DNA from: Seohaeicola zhoushanensis
GTDB lineage: Bacteria > Pseudomonadota > Alphaproteobacteria > Rhodobacterales > Rhodobacteraceae
DNA: 64,000 bases
Reading direction: 5' to 3'
Assembly: GCF_014656415.1 (NCBI RefSeq)
Contig: NZ_BNCJ01000003.1
Span: 296,075 to 360,074 of the forward strand
Part shown: piece by piece, positions 27,987 to 36,547 of the stretch
How positions within the stretch are numbered: position 1 is the stretch's first letter
Layout: every line of letters begins with the position of its first letter
Notes under the pieces: model-generated
Seen by the model: only the letters and a program-made list of their open reading frames with translations
Databases searched by the model: none
Told to the model about the DNA's origin: nothing
Position numbers and translations under genes: made by a program

Positions 27987-29024
27987 ATGCGCCGCCTGAT
28001 CGGCAACCCGACGCTCAGCGATGTGGCCGAAGTGGCCGGCGTCTCGACGGCCACCGTCTCGCGCTGCCTGAACGCGCCCGAGCGGGTGCAGGAGGAGACC
28101 CGCAAGCGCGTCATGGAGGCGGTGCAGGCGCTGGGATATTCCCCCAATTTCGGCGCGCGGGTGCTGGCCGAGGGGCGCACCCATACGGTGGGCGCGATCA
28201 TCCCGACGATGGACAACGCGATCTTCTCGCGCGGGTTGCAGGCCTTCCAGGAAGAGCTGCGCGAAAGCGGGCTGATGCTGCTGATTGCTTCCTCCTCCTA
28301 CCGCCCCGAGATCGAAGAGGAACAGATCCGCGCGCTGGTGAAACGCGGGGCCGAGGGGCTGCTGCTGATCGGCTTTCAGCGCAGCGACGACGTGCGCGCC
28401 TTCCTGGCGGCGCAGCAGATCCCGGCGCTGGTGGCCTGGGCCTGGCAGCCGGATGCAGCCCAGCCCTGCGTCGGCTTCGACAACCATGCGGCGATGGCGG
28501 CCATGGCGCGCGAGGTGATCGCGCGCGGCCACCGGCAGCTGGCGCTGATCTCGGCCGACCCGGCGGTGAACGACCGGGCGCTGGTGCGCATCGAGGGGCT
28601 GCGCGCCGCCATGGCGGCCGCCGGGCTCGACCCCGCCACGCTTGTCATCGAGACGACCGACGCAACGCTGGAATCCGGCGGGCTGGCCTTTCGCCGCCTC
28701 TGGGAACGGCCGAACCGCCCCACCGCGGTGCTCTGCGGCACCGACGTGCTGGCCGCCGGCGCGCTCACGGCAGCGCGGGACCTGGGCGTAGCGGTGCCGG
28801 ACGCGGTGTCGATCACCGGATTTGCCGACCTCGACATTGCCCGCATCACCGCACCGCCTTTGACGACAATGCACCTGCCCCACCGCCGGATGGGGCGCGA
28901 GGCGGCGCGGATGCTGGTGCGGATGATCGCCGGCGAGAGGGTGGAAAGCCGGGAACTGGACTGCTCGCTGGTGCTGCGCGGCACGCTGGCGGCGCCTAGG
29001 GATCGGGAAACAGGACAGCGGTAA
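27987..29024 (+). CDS. LacI-family transcriptional regulator
   Basis: A 345-residue LacI-type repressor. The N-terminal helix-turn-helix is residues 9-28 (LSDVAEVAGVSTATVSRCLN), the hinge runs to about residue 60, and the periplasmic-binding-like sugar/acid sensor starts at VGAIIPTMDNAIFSRGLQ. The ATG at 27987 has AAGGAT six bases upstream and is better than the TTG at 27969. It diverges from the hpsN-like gene, with a dyad between them, so it most likely represses that unit and itself until substrate binds. Its 3' end overlaps the convergent IclR gene by 29 bp. Confidence 0.92.
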   Translation: MRRLIGNPTLSDVAEVAGVSTATVSRCLNAPERVQEETRKRVMEAVQALGYSPNFGARVLAEGRTHTVGAIIPTMDNAIFSRGLQAFQEELRESGLMLLIASSSYRPEIEEEQIRALVKRGAEGLLLIGFQRSDDVRAFLAAQQIPALVAWAWQPDAAQPCVGFDNHAAMAAMAREVIARGHRQLALISADPAVNDRALVRIEGLRAAMAAAGLDPATLVIETTDATLESGGLAFRRLWERPNRPTAVLCGTDVLAAGALTAARDLGVAVPDAVSITGFADLDIARITAPPLTTMHLPHRRMGREAARMLVRMIAGERVESRELDCSLVLRGTLAAPRDRETGQR

Positions 29025-29757
29025 GCTCGGCAGCGGCAGAGGCCACCACGGGGGCCAGCTCAACCGCCCGCTCGATGCTCACCCGCTGGGTAGGAGCATG
29101 GAAGGCGACCGAGGCGAAATAACGGCCCGCGGGGTCGGTGACGGGCACGGCGGTGGCGACCATCCCGGCGTGGAACTCCTCGTTGTCGAGCGCATAGCCC
29201 TGCCGGGCGATCTGCTGCAACTCGGCCAGCAGCGCGTCGGGGTCGGTGATCGTGTTGTGGCTGAGTTTCGGCAAGGCCATCGCCTGCACCAGCCGGCGGC
29301 GCTGCGCCTTGGGCAGCGTGGCCAGATAGGTCTTGCCCGAGGCGGTGCAGTGGAACGGCACATGGCTGCCCACCGGCAGCTGGATGCGGAACGGCCAGTC
29401 GGTCTCGACCCGGTCGTGATAGGCCATCCCGCGGTCTTCCGGCACCACGAAGTTGATCGTCTCGCCGATCCGCTCGGCCAGCCGCAGCAGCACCTGGTGG
29501 CGCGCCACATGCACCCCCGAGGCATGCAGCAACCCCGCCGCCATCATCCGCGCCCGGCGCCCCGGCCGCAGCCCGGTGCCCGCCTCGTCGCGCTTCAGGA
29601 ACCCCTCCTCGATCAGCGAGGCGACCAGCCGGTGCGCGGTCTGCTTGGGCAGCCCCAGACGCCGCCCCAGAGCCGAGGGCGAGATCGGCTCGGCCTGTTC
29701 GCCCAGCGTTTCCAGCATCAGCAGCAGGCGCAGGTTGGTCGGGATACGGTCGTTCAT
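28996..29757 (-). CDS. IclR-family transcriptional regulator
   Basis: A 253-residue IclR regulator. The winged helix-turn-helix is residues 8-60 (LRLLLMLETLGEQAEPISPSALGRRLGL then TAHRLVASLIEEGFL) and the effector domain follows from about residue 80. It is divergent from the GMC-type oxidoreductase gene with a perfect palindrome between them, so it probably controls the GMC-terC-TRAP unit. The ATG at 29757 (MNDRIPTNLRLL) is chosen over the in-frame ATG at 29847, whose leader would run through the operator. The last 29 bp overlap the convergent LacI gene. Confidence 0.9.
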   Translation of the reverse strand: MNDRIPTNLRLLLMLETLGEQAEPISPSALGRRLGLPKQTAHRLVASLIEEGFLKRDEAGTGLRPGRRARMMAAGLLHASGVHVARHQVLLRLAERIGETINFVVPEDRGMAYHDRVETDWPFRIQLPVGSHVPFHCTASGKTYLATLPKAQRRRLVQAMALPKLSHNTITDPDALLAELQQIARQGYALDNEEFHAGMVATAVPVTDPAGRYFASVAFHAPTQRVSIERAVELAPVVASAAAELTAVLFPDP

Positions 29758-29820
29758 GCTGCTCTTCCGGGGGTGAGAGAGAATCCTTGCCACAGCACTG
29801 GAACCGTGCTGGCATTTAAA

Positions 29821-29841
29821 AATGAGACAAAAGGTCTCATT
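29821..29841. promoter_or_regulatory. Perfect palindrome AATGAGAC-N5-GTCTCATT, likely IclR operator
   Basis: Eight-base arms with spacer AAAAG lie 64 bp upstream of the IclR start and 33 bp before the GMC gene start, in AT-rich sequence. The size and placement fit an IclR-family dimer or tetramer site repressing both directions. Confidence 0.7.
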
Positions 29842-29874
29842 AATCAATATTTTTGGTCAAAGCAGGAAAATTGG

Positions 29875-31512
29875 GTGGAGTTTGACTTTGTCATTGTCGG
29901 GGCCGGGTCGGCCGGTTGCGTCCTCGCCAACCGGCTGAGCGCCGACGGGCGGCACCGCGTCGCCCTGCTCGAAGCCGGCGGGCGCGACACCTATCCCTGG
30001 ATCCACGTGCCGGTCGGATATTTCCGCACGATGGGCAATCCGAAGACCGACTGGCGCCATGTCACCGAACCCGATCCGGGCCTCAACGGGCGCGCGCTGA
30101 ACTGGCCGCGCGGCAAGGTGCTGGGCGGCTCCTCCTCGATCAACGGGCTGCTCTACGTGCGCGGCCAGCCGCAGGACTACGACCACTGGCGCCAGCTCGG
30201 GAACACCGGCTGGGGCTGGGAGGACGTGCTGCCGCTGTTCCAACGGTCAGAGAGCTATACCGGCGGTGACCCGGCCCTGCGCGGACGCGAGGGGCCGCTG
30301 ACCGTCTCCGACTCGGCCGTCCGCCGCGAGATCGTCGACCGCTGGATCGAGGCGGCGGTGAACGCCGGCTATCGCCGCAACCCCGATTACAACGGCGCCG
30401 ACCAGGAAGGCGTCGGCCACTTCCAGCTGACCGTCCGCAACGGCCGGCGCTGCTCCTCGGCGGTGGCCTACCTGAACCCGGCCAAGCACCGCCACAACCT
30501 CACCGTGCTGACCCATTGCGCCGCGCGGCGGATCCTGTTCGACGGCCGCCGCGCCACCGGGCTCGAGGTCGAACTGGCCGGCAAGCTCCAGCGCATCACC
30601 GCCCGGCGCGAGGTGATCCTCAGTGCCGGCGCCCTGGCCTCGCCGCAGCTGCTGATGGTCTCCGGCATCGGCGACCCCGAAGAGCTGGCCCGCCACGGCA
30701 TCCAGACCCGCGCCGTCCTGCCCGGCGTCGGCAGGAACCTGCAGGACCACCTGCAGGCCCGGCCGGTCTACAAGACCCGGCTCTCGACCATCAACACCGA
30801 GATCAACAGCCTCACCAAGCAGGCGCTGATCGCGCTGCAATACGCCGCCACCCGCAAGGGCCCGATGACCATGGCCGCCAGCCTCGGCACCGCCTTCCTG
30901 AAAACCCGGCCCGAGCTGGAAACCCCCGACATCCAGTTCCACATCCAGCCCTTCAGCGCCGACGCAAAGGGCATGGCCGAGCCGCACCCCTTCGACGCCT
31001 TCACCGCCTCGGTGCTGCAACTGCGCCCCGAGAGCACCGGCCATATCGCGCTGAAATCGGCCGACATGCGCGACGCCCCGGCGATCCATCCGAACTACCT
31101 GGCCACCAAGACCGACCGCGACACCCTGGTCGAGGGCATCCGCATCGCCCGCCGCATCGCCCGCACCGGCCCGCTGGCCGAGGTCATTACCGAGGAATAC
31201 ACCCCCGGCGCGCAGATCGACGATGGCGATTACGACGGCCTGCTCGACTGGGCGCGCTCGACGGCGACGACGATCTACCACCCCACCGGCACCTGCAAGA
31301 TGGGCAGCGATGCCATGGCTGTGGTCGACCCCGCCCTGCGGGTGCGCGGCATCGAGGGGCTGCGCGTCGCCGATGCCTCGATCATGCCGGTGATCGTCTC
31401 GGGCAATACCAACGCCCCCGCCATCATGATCGGCGAAAAGGCCTCCGACCTGGTGCTCGACGCCGCCGAGATCGCACGGCCCGCCGCCCAGAACCGCGCG
31501 GGGGCCCTCTGA
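29875..31512 (+). CDS. GMC-family (choline-dehydrogenase-like) FAD oxidoreductase
   Basis: A 545-residue glucose-methanol-choline oxidoreductase. The FAD-binding start is FVIVGAGSAGCVLANRL. The GMC signature PRGKVLGGSSSINGLLYVRG is near residue 80, and the C-terminal active-site region contains YHPTGTCKMG and VSGNTNAPAIMIGEKASD. It should oxidise a primary alcohol or polyol and pass electrons to a quinone or other acceptor. A GTG at 29875 with AGGAAAA upstream is the natural start. terC follows after 3 bp and a TRAP carrier after that, which suggests the carrier imports its substrate. The substrate is not evident. Confidence 0.9.
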   Translation: MEFDFVIVGAGSAGCVLANRLSADGRHRVALLEAGGRDTYPWIHVPVGYFRTMGNPKTDWRHVTEPDPGLNGRALNWPRGKVLGGSSSINGLLYVRGQPQDYDHWRQLGNTGWGWEDVLPLFQRSESYTGGDPALRGREGPLTVSDSAVRREIVDRWIEAAVNAGYRRNPDYNGADQEGVGHFQLTVRNGRRCSSAVAYLNPAKHRHNLTVLTHCAARRILFDGRRATGLEVELAGKLQRITARREVILSAGALASPQLLMVSGIGDPEELARHGIQTRAVLPGVGRNLQDHLQARPVYKTRLSTINTEINSLTKQALIALQYAATRKGPMTMAASLGTAFLKTRPELETPDIQFHIQPFSADAKGMAEPHPFDAFTASVLQLRPESTGHIALKSADMRDAPAIHPNYLATKTDRDTLVEGIRIARRIARTGPLAEVITEEYTPGAQIDDGDYDGLLDWARSTATTIYHPTGTCKMGSDAMAVVDPALRVRGIEGLRVADASIMPVIVSGNTNAPAIMIGEKASDLVLDAAEIARPAAQNRAGAL

Positions 31513-31515
31513 ACG

Positions 31516-32181
31516 ATGCAGACCATGCTCGACGCCGGCGCGATCGTGATGGCCGACCTGATCCTGTCGGGCGACAATGCGCTGATCATCGGCATGGCCG
31601 CCGCCAGCCTCTCGCCGCAGCTGCGTGCCAAGGCCATCCTCTTCGGCATGGTCATCGCCGCCGTCCTGCGCATCGTCTTCGCGGTGGTGGCGACCAAGCT
31701 GCTGGGCATACCCGGCATTCTCTTCCTCGGCGGGCTGCTGCTCTGCTGGGTCTGCTGGCGGCTCTACACCGAGATCCGCGCCGGCGTCGACGAACAGGCC
31801 GAGGTGGCCATCGCCACCGCCGGCGACAGCCACATGGGCTATACCGGCCCGCCGCGCCGCACCCTGCTCAAGGCGCTCTGGACCATCACCCTGGCCGATG
31901 TCTCGATGTCGCTCGACAACGTGCTGGCCGTGGCCGCGATCGCCGACGGCGACACGCGGCTGCTGGTGCTGGGCCTCGCGCTGGCGATCCTGCTGATGGC
32001 CTTCGCCGCGACGCTCATCATGCACCTGCTCACCCGCTTCCCGGTGATTTCCTGGCTCGGGCTGGCGGTGCTGGTCTACGTCGCCGCCGAAATGCTGCTG
32101 CGGGGCGCGCTGGATTCACATCACGGGCTTGGACCGATGCTGGGCCTGATCGACGGATATACCTTCGGAAAGGGGAACTGA
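31516..32181 (+). CDS. TerC-family integral membrane protein
   Basis: A 221-residue TerC/YjbE-type membrane protein, seven helices by reading. The two acidic signature loops are intact: LILSGDNALIIGM near residue 16 and LADVSMSLDNVLAVAA near residue 126. Members are linked to metal-ion efflux or to supporting exported metalloproteins, some under manganese riboswitches; none is visible here. It lies 3 bp after the GMC oxidoreductase gene and 97 bp before the TRAP binding protein. A specific tie to this catabolic unit is not obvious. Confidence 0.88.
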   Translation: MQTMLDAGAIVMADLILSGDNALIIGMAAASLSPQLRAKAILFGMVIAAVLRIVFAVVATKLLGIPGILFLGGLLLCWVCWRLYTEIRAGVDEQAEVAIATAGDSHMGYTGPPRRTLLKALWTITLADVSMSLDNVLAVAAIADGDTRLLVLGLALAILLMAFAATLIMHLLTRFPVISWLGLAVLVYVAAEMLLRGALDSHHGLGPMLGLIDGYTFGKGN

Positions 32182-32278
32182 GGCAGGACACGAGGGAGGA
32201 AAACCAGCCGGACGGGCCGCCTTCCCGCCCGGCGCCGACATCGGGAAACGCAAGGCACTATTTCATGGGAGGATGAAA

Positions 32279-33391
32279 ATGCTGAATATGAATTTCGTAA
32301 CCAAGACAGCGGCGGCAACCGCGCTGGGGCTCGCCCTGGTCGCGCAGACCGCCTGGGCCGAGACCAAGATCCGCGTGCAATCGGTGATCCCGCTCTCGGC
32401 CGACGAGACGATCATGCTGCAGGACTTTGCCAAGGACGTCTCCGATCTCACCAACGGCGAGGTGGTCTTCGAGGTGCTGGCCGCCGGCACAGTCGTCGGC
32501 GTGCAGGAGACCCTCGACGCAGTGGATTCCGGCCTGATCGAGGGCGGCTTCGCCTGGACCCACTACTGGTCGGGCAAGCACCCGGCGGCCATGCTCTTCG
32601 GCTCGCCGGTCGCGGGCGCAGGCGTGGGGATGGACAACATCGCCTTCATGTCCTGGTTCCTCTACGGCGGCGGCAAGGAACTCTACGACCAGCTCTGGGA
32701 CGAGATGGGCGTGAACGTGAAGGGCTTCATGCTGCAGCCCGCCGGCCCCGAGGCGCTCGGCTGGTTCAAGGAGCCGATCAACTCGATGGAGGACTTCCGC
32801 AAGTATCGCTTCCGGACGCCTCCGGGGATTCCGGGCCAGACCTACAAGGACATCGGCATCGCCTCGGTCGCCATGGGCGGCGGCGACATCCTGCCGGCGC
32901 TGGAAAAGGGCACCATCGACGCGGCCGAATGGTGCTGCCCGAAACCGGACTCGGTCTTCGGCTTCCAGAAGGTGCTCAAGCACTACTACCTCCAGGGCCT
33001 GCACCAGGTCGTGGTGAACGCCGACATCTACATCAACAAGGATGTCTTCAACTCGCTGACGCCGCTGCAGCAGAAGGCGATCGAGGTGGCCGCCAATGCC
33101 TCGCTGATGAAGTCGATGGCCTATCGCATCCGCGAGAACGGGCTGGCGCTCGACAAGCTGGTGAACGAGGACGGGGTGATCCTGCATGACACGCCGGTCG
33201 ACTACTTCAGCGAATACATGAACGCCGCCAACAAGGCGCTCGAGACCAACGCCGCCGAGAACGCCTTCTTCAAGACGGTCTGGGACAGCCAGAAGGACTT
33301 CGCGCGCACCGCGATCCCCTTCTGGGCCGGCTCGCAGACCTCGAACGCCAACCTCGGTCGCGCCTATGCCGACCAGCTGAAGAAGAAGTGA
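32279..33391 (+). CDS. TRAP transporter solute-binding protein DctP
   Basis: A periplasmic binding protein of 370 residues that delivers its ligand to a DctQM carrier. The signal peptide ends around NFVTKTAAATALGLALVAQT-AWA. The GGGDILPALEKGTIDAAEW block (about residues 200-219) is like that of the 2-oxoacid-binding TakP type, and the segment with FKEPINSMEDFRKYRFR binds the ligand carboxylate in relatives. GGGAGG directly precedes an ATG at 32273, so the ATG at 32279, six bases on, is the likelier start. The ligand is probably an organic acid or hydroxy-sulfonate. Confidence 0.9.
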   Translation: MLNMNFVTKTAAATALGLALVAQTAWAETKIRVQSVIPLSADETIMLQDFAKDVSDLTNGEVVFEVLAAGTVVGVQETLDAVDSGLIEGGFAWTHYWSGKHPAAMLFGSPVAGAGVGMDNIAFMSWFLYGGGKELYDQLWDEMGVNVKGFMLQPAGPEALGWFKEPINSMEDFRKYRFRTPPGIPGQTYKDIGIASVAMGGGDILPALEKGTIDAAEWCCPKPDSVFGFQKVLKHYYLQGLHQVVVNADIYINKDVFNSLTPLQQKAIEVAANASLMKSMAYRIRENGLALDKLVNEDGVILHDTPVDYFSEYMNAANKALETNAAENAFFKTVWDSQKDFARTAIPFWAGSQTSNANLGRAYADQLKKK

Positions 33392-33399
33392 CGCCCCCC

Positions 33400-33428
33400 G
33401 CCCCGCCCGCGCTTCCCGCGGGCGGGGC
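33400..33428 (+). terminator. Intercistronic hairpin after the TRAP binding-protein gene
   Basis: A perfect 12-bp all-GC stem, GCCCCGCCCGCG (33400-33411) with CGCGGGCGGGGC (33417-33428) and loop CTTCC, has no T-tract. In binding-protein operons such hairpins protect the upstream message from decay and reduce read-through, so binding protein exceeds permease. Confidence 0.65.
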
Positions 33429-33496
33429 ATCGACCCGGGACCCGCAGGGAACCAACCCGGGCACGGCGCAGGACATCAGGGACAGGAGACGGTCAC

Positions 33497-34099
33497 GTGA
33501 CCGACAATACCGAATTCGCCGGCGACGAACTGCTCGCCGAGGCGCATGGCGGACCAGAGGTGCCGCTGCCGCCCGACATGCACCCGGCCGCCCGCGCCAT
33601 CGTGCAGGCCATCGAGGTCTTCTCGCAATGGCAGGGCCGCATCGTCGCGCTCTTCGTGGTGCCGATCATCGCTGCCATGGTCTACGAGGTGGTGGCGCGC
33701 AAGCTCTTCATCGCCCCCACCCTCTGGGCCTTCGACGTGAGCCGGATGCTCTACGGCACCGCCTTCATGCTGGGCGCCGCCTATGCGCTGATGCGCGGGC
33801 TGCACATCCGCGCCGACTTCCTCTACCGCGGCTTCTCGGTGAAGACGCAAGGACGGATCGACCTGGTGCTCTACGTCGTACTCTTCATGCCCGGAATGCT
33901 CTTCCTGTTCTGGGCCGGCTACGGCTTCGCGCTGAAATCCTTCCTCCAGAACGAACGCGCTGGTGACAGCACCTGGGCGCCCATCGTCTGGCCGGTGAAG
34001 ATCTGCCTCACCCTCGGCGTGGGCTTCCTGCTGCTGCAGGGCGTCGCCGAGATCCTGAAAGCCTGGTACGCGGCCACCCGCGGGAAATGGCCGCGCTGA
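33497..34099 (+). CDS. TRAP transporter small permease DctQ
   Basis: A 200-residue membrane subunit with four hydrophobic helices, starting at RIVALFVVPIIAAMVYEVVAR and including MLYGTAFMLGAAYALMRG with the nearby HIRADFLY loop common to DctQ. A 38-residue soluble N-terminus precedes the first helix. The GTG at 33497 has CAGGAGAC upstream. Its TGA stop shares a base with the ATG of the large permease, so the two are coupled. It completes the DctPQM carrier encoded here. Confidence 0.9.
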   Translation: MTDNTEFAGDELLAEAHGGPEVPLPPDMHPAARAIVQAIEVFSQWQGRIVALFVVPIIAAMVYEVVARKLFIAPTLWAFDVSRMLYGTAFMLGAAYALMRGLHIRADFLYRGFSVKTQGRIDLVLYVVLFMPGMLFLFWAGYGFALKSFLQNERAGDSTWAPIVWPVKICLTLGVGFLLLQGVAEILKAWYAATRGKWPR

Positions 34100-35430
34100 T
34101 GCTTGAATTTTCCAATGAAATCATCGGGCTGATCATGATCGGCGTGATGCTCTTCGCGATCTTCGTGGGCTTCCCGATCTCCTTCACCCTGATCTTCCTC
34201 GGCATCATCTTCGGCGCCTGGGGCATCGGCATCAAGCTGACCGTCTTCCTGATGACGCTGCAGTTCTACGGCTCGATGATGGAGCAGACATTGGCGGCGG
34301 TGCCGCTCTTCGTCTTCATGGGCTTCATGATGGAACAGGCCGGCCTGATGGAACGCCTGTTCTCCGCCGTCCAGCTGATGCTGGCGCGGATGAAGGGCTC
34401 GCTCTTCTTCGCCGTGCTCTTCGTCTCGGTGATCTTCGGCGCCGCCACCGGCATCGTCGGCGCCTCGGTCACGATCCTCGGCATCATGGCGGCCTCGACG
34501 ATGAACCGCTCGGGCTACGACGTGCGCCTTGCGGCGGGCACCATCACCGCCGGCGGAACGCTCGGCATCCTGATCCCGCCCTCGATCATGCTGGTGGTCA
34601 TGGGACCGGTGCTGGAAATACCCGTCACCGACCTCTTCGCCGCCGCGATCATCCCCGGCATCATGATGGCCGTGCTCTACCTGATCTACTCGGTCGGGCG
34701 CTGCTGGATCGACCCCACCCTAGGGCCCGTGCTGCCGGAAGAGCTGCGCGCCACCGACCGCGCCCACGTCCTGCGCGAGTTCTTCCTCGGCTTGGTGCCG
34801 CCCTCGATCCTGATCGCCTTCGCGCTGGGATCGATCCTCTCGGGCTGGGCCACCCCCACCGAGGGCGCCGGCATGGGGGCCTTCGGCTCGGTGGTGCTGA
34901 CCCTGCTCTACCGCAAGTTCAGCTGGACCCGCACCTACGACGCGCTGATCAAGACGCTGGAAATCTCGGTGCTGATCCTCTTCCTGGTCGCCGCCTCGAA
35001 CTTCTTCGGCGCGGTCTTCTCGCGGCTCGGCACCCCGACCATGATCACCGAGCTGCTGCTCGGCCTCGACCTTTCGGCCAATATGGTGGTGATCCTGATC
35101 CTGGCGCTGATCTTCGTGCTGGGCTGGCCGCTGGAATGGGTGCCCATCGTGCTCATCATCCTGCCGATCATGGCCCCGGTGCTGCACAAGCTCGAGGTCG
35201 ACATGCTCTGGTTCGCGATCCTGGTCGCGGTCTGCCTGCAGACCGCCTGGCTCAGTCCGCCGGTGGCGCTCTCGGCCTATTTCCTGAAAGGCGTGGTGCC
35301 AAGCTGGGATCTCAAGGACATCTACATCGGCATGATGCAGTTCATGGTGATCCAGCTGCTCGGCCTGGCGCTGGTCTTCCTGATCCCGCCGCTGGCGACC
35401 TGGCTGCCGGCCTATATCTACGGCAACTGA
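34099..35430 (+). CDS. TRAP transporter large permease DctM
   Basis: A 443-residue membrane protein of the DctM family with about 12 helices. Recognisable blocks are VGFPISFTLIFLGIIFG, AAASTMNRSGYDVRLAAGTITAGGTLGILIPPS (shown to its ends by MAAST and IPPS) and LSPPVALSAYFLKG. It forms the sodium-driven translocation pathway for the ligand captured by DctP. TGATG overlap with the small permease argues for the ATG at 34099; an ATG at 34087 would add four residues. It is the last gene of the unit and is followed by a strong GC hairpin and a repeat element. Confidence 0.93.
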   Translation: MLEFSNEIIGLIMIGVMLFAIFVGFPISFTLIFLGIIFGAWGIGIKLTVFLMTLQFYGSMMEQTLAAVPLFVFMGFMMEQAGLMERLFSAVQLMLARMKGSLFFAVLFVSVIFGAATGIVGASVTILGIMAASTMNRSGYDVRLAAGTITAGGTLGILIPPSIMLVVMGPVLEIPVTDLFAAAIIPGIMMAVLYLIYSVGRCWIDPTLGPVLPEELRATDRAHVLREFFLGLVPPSILIAFALGSILSGWATPTEGAGMGAFGSVVLTLLYRKFSWTRTYDALIKTLEISVLILFLVAASNFFGAVFSRLGTPTMITELLLGLDLSANMVVILILALIFVLGWPLEWVPIVLIILPIMAPVLHKLEVDMLWFAILVAVCLQTAWLSPPVALSAYFLKGVVPSWDLKDIYIGMMQFMVIQLLGLALVFLIPPLATWLPAYIYGN

Positions 35431-35434
35431 ACCG

Positions 35435-35465
35435 CCCGCGCCCCCGGCTCGACCGGGGGCGCGGG
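35435..35465 (+). terminator. GC-rich terminator-like hairpin after dctM
   Basis: CCCGCGCCCCCGG (35435-35447) pairs perfectly with CCGGGGGCGCGGG (35453-35465), loop CTCGA, starting 4 bp after the stop codon. No T-tract follows. A smaller hairpin ATCGCGC-TGC-GCGCGAT comes next (35468-35484). Confidence 0.55.
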
Positions 35466-35493
35466 ACATCGCGCTGCGCGCGATAGCCTCCGG

Positions 35494-35594
35494 CGGGGAT
35501 ATTTCGGGCAAAAGGAAAAGCGGAATGCTGCTTCCTTTTGCCATAAATATTCCTGGGGGAGTCGCGCGGAACGCGCGGCGGGGGCAAAGCCCCC
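35494..35594. repeat. Composite palindromic intergenic repeat
   Basis: Nested arms GGGGATATTT/AAATATTCC and GGCAAAAGGAA (35507-35517) with TTCCTTTTGCC (35532-35542) surround a 14-bp centre. Then comes a GCGCG-rich stretch and the hairpin GGGGGC-AAA-GCCCCC (35580-35594), which lies at the convergent dehydrogenase stop. I recall this layout as frequent in Rhodobacteraceae intergenic space, so it is probably a dispersed non-coding repeat; the copy number was not checked. Confidence 0.65.
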
Positions 35595-35595
35595 T

Positions 35596-36480
35596 CTACT
35601 CCCCTCGCCGGGCGGCGTTGACCTCTGCGATCAGCGCTGCGAGGTCGCCCCCCGGCGTCACGCTTTCCCCCGCGCGGCCCATCGCCGCCTGCACCTGCGC
35701 GATGGCGGCGGCCAGCGCGCCGGTCAGGCCAAGGTCGTCATAGCTCACCGCCACCTCCTCCACCTCCGCCGCGCGGCGGTGTCCGTGGACCAGCGTGCGT
35801 TCGAACTGATATGCGGCGATCTCGGGCCAGCCGAGGCCGGGATAGCTGCGCGCCAGCGAGCCGAGGATCTCGGGCAGGCAGTCCGAACGCTCCGCCGCCA
35901 GCAGGCATTCGACCGTCAGCGCCTCCAGCCCCTTGACGAAGAGCGAGCGCACCATCTTCACCGCCGTGGCCCGTCCCGGTGCCTCGCCCGCGCGGGTCCA
36001 GTCAAAGCCCAGGGCGTCGAGGGCCGGGGCGAGGCGGTCCATCGCGTGCCCCGCCGCGCCGGTCGGGGTGCGGTGGCCCCTGGGATGCACCGGGGCCATC
36101 ACCGCGAGGTCCAGATAGGCCGCCCCCCGCGCCTCGACCTCGGCCGCCGTCTGCTGCTTGCGCCCCGGCGAGACCGAGTTGATGTCGACCAGCACCGTAT
36201 CGGCCGTCAGCACCCCCAGCACCGAGCGCGCGGCGATCAGGCTCTGATCCGCGGTCACCGCCGAGACGATCCATTCCGCCCCGCCCAGGTCCTCGGGGCG
36301 CTCGCAGATCCGCACTCCGGCCGCGTCCATCGCCGCGCGCATCGCCGCATCCCCGGCGCCGCCCAGCTTGATGTCATGGGCCGAGAAGCGCAGCTGCGGG
36401 TTGGCCTCGGCCAGCGTCGCATGGAAGGCCCGCGCCGCCTCGCCGAAGCCGAGGAAGGCGATGCTGGCGGGGGCGCTCAT
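35596..36480 (-). CDS. NAD(P)-dependent dehydrogenase with DUF1932 C-terminal domain
   Basis: A 294-residue beta-hydroxyacid-dehydrogenase-like protein. An N-terminal Rossmann fold (IAFLGFGEAARAFHATLAE) resembles 6-phosphogluconate and 3-hydroxyisobutyrate dehydrogenases. The catalytic-lysine-type helix includes GRATAVKMVRSLFVKGLEAL. The C-terminal half is of the DUF1932 type. It is the last gene after a TRAP carrier and a LigM-type demethylase on the same strand, so it probably oxidises a hydroxy acid produced in that pathway. The substrate is not known. The 67-bp gap to the permease gene carries no clear terminator. Confidence 0.82.
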   Translation of the reverse strand: MSAPASIAFLGFGEAARAFHATLAEANPQLRFSAHDIKLGGAGDAAMRAAMDAAGVRICERPEDLGGAEWIVSAVTADQSLIAARSVLGVLTADTVLVDINSVSPGRKQQTAAEVEARGAAYLDLAVMAPVHPRGHRTPTGAAGHAMDRLAPALDALGFDWTRAGEAPGRATAVKMVRSLFVKGLEALTVECLLAAERSDCLPEILGSLARSYPGLGWPEIAAYQFERTLVHGHRRAAEVEEVAVSYDDLGLTGALAAAIAQVQAAMGRAGESVTPGGDLAALIAEVNAARRGE

Positions 36481-36547
36481 GCCGCACCGCCACGGCGCAA
36501 AGGGCCGCCAATGGACTCGAAACGGGGCGCACGCATGGGTCGCCTCC

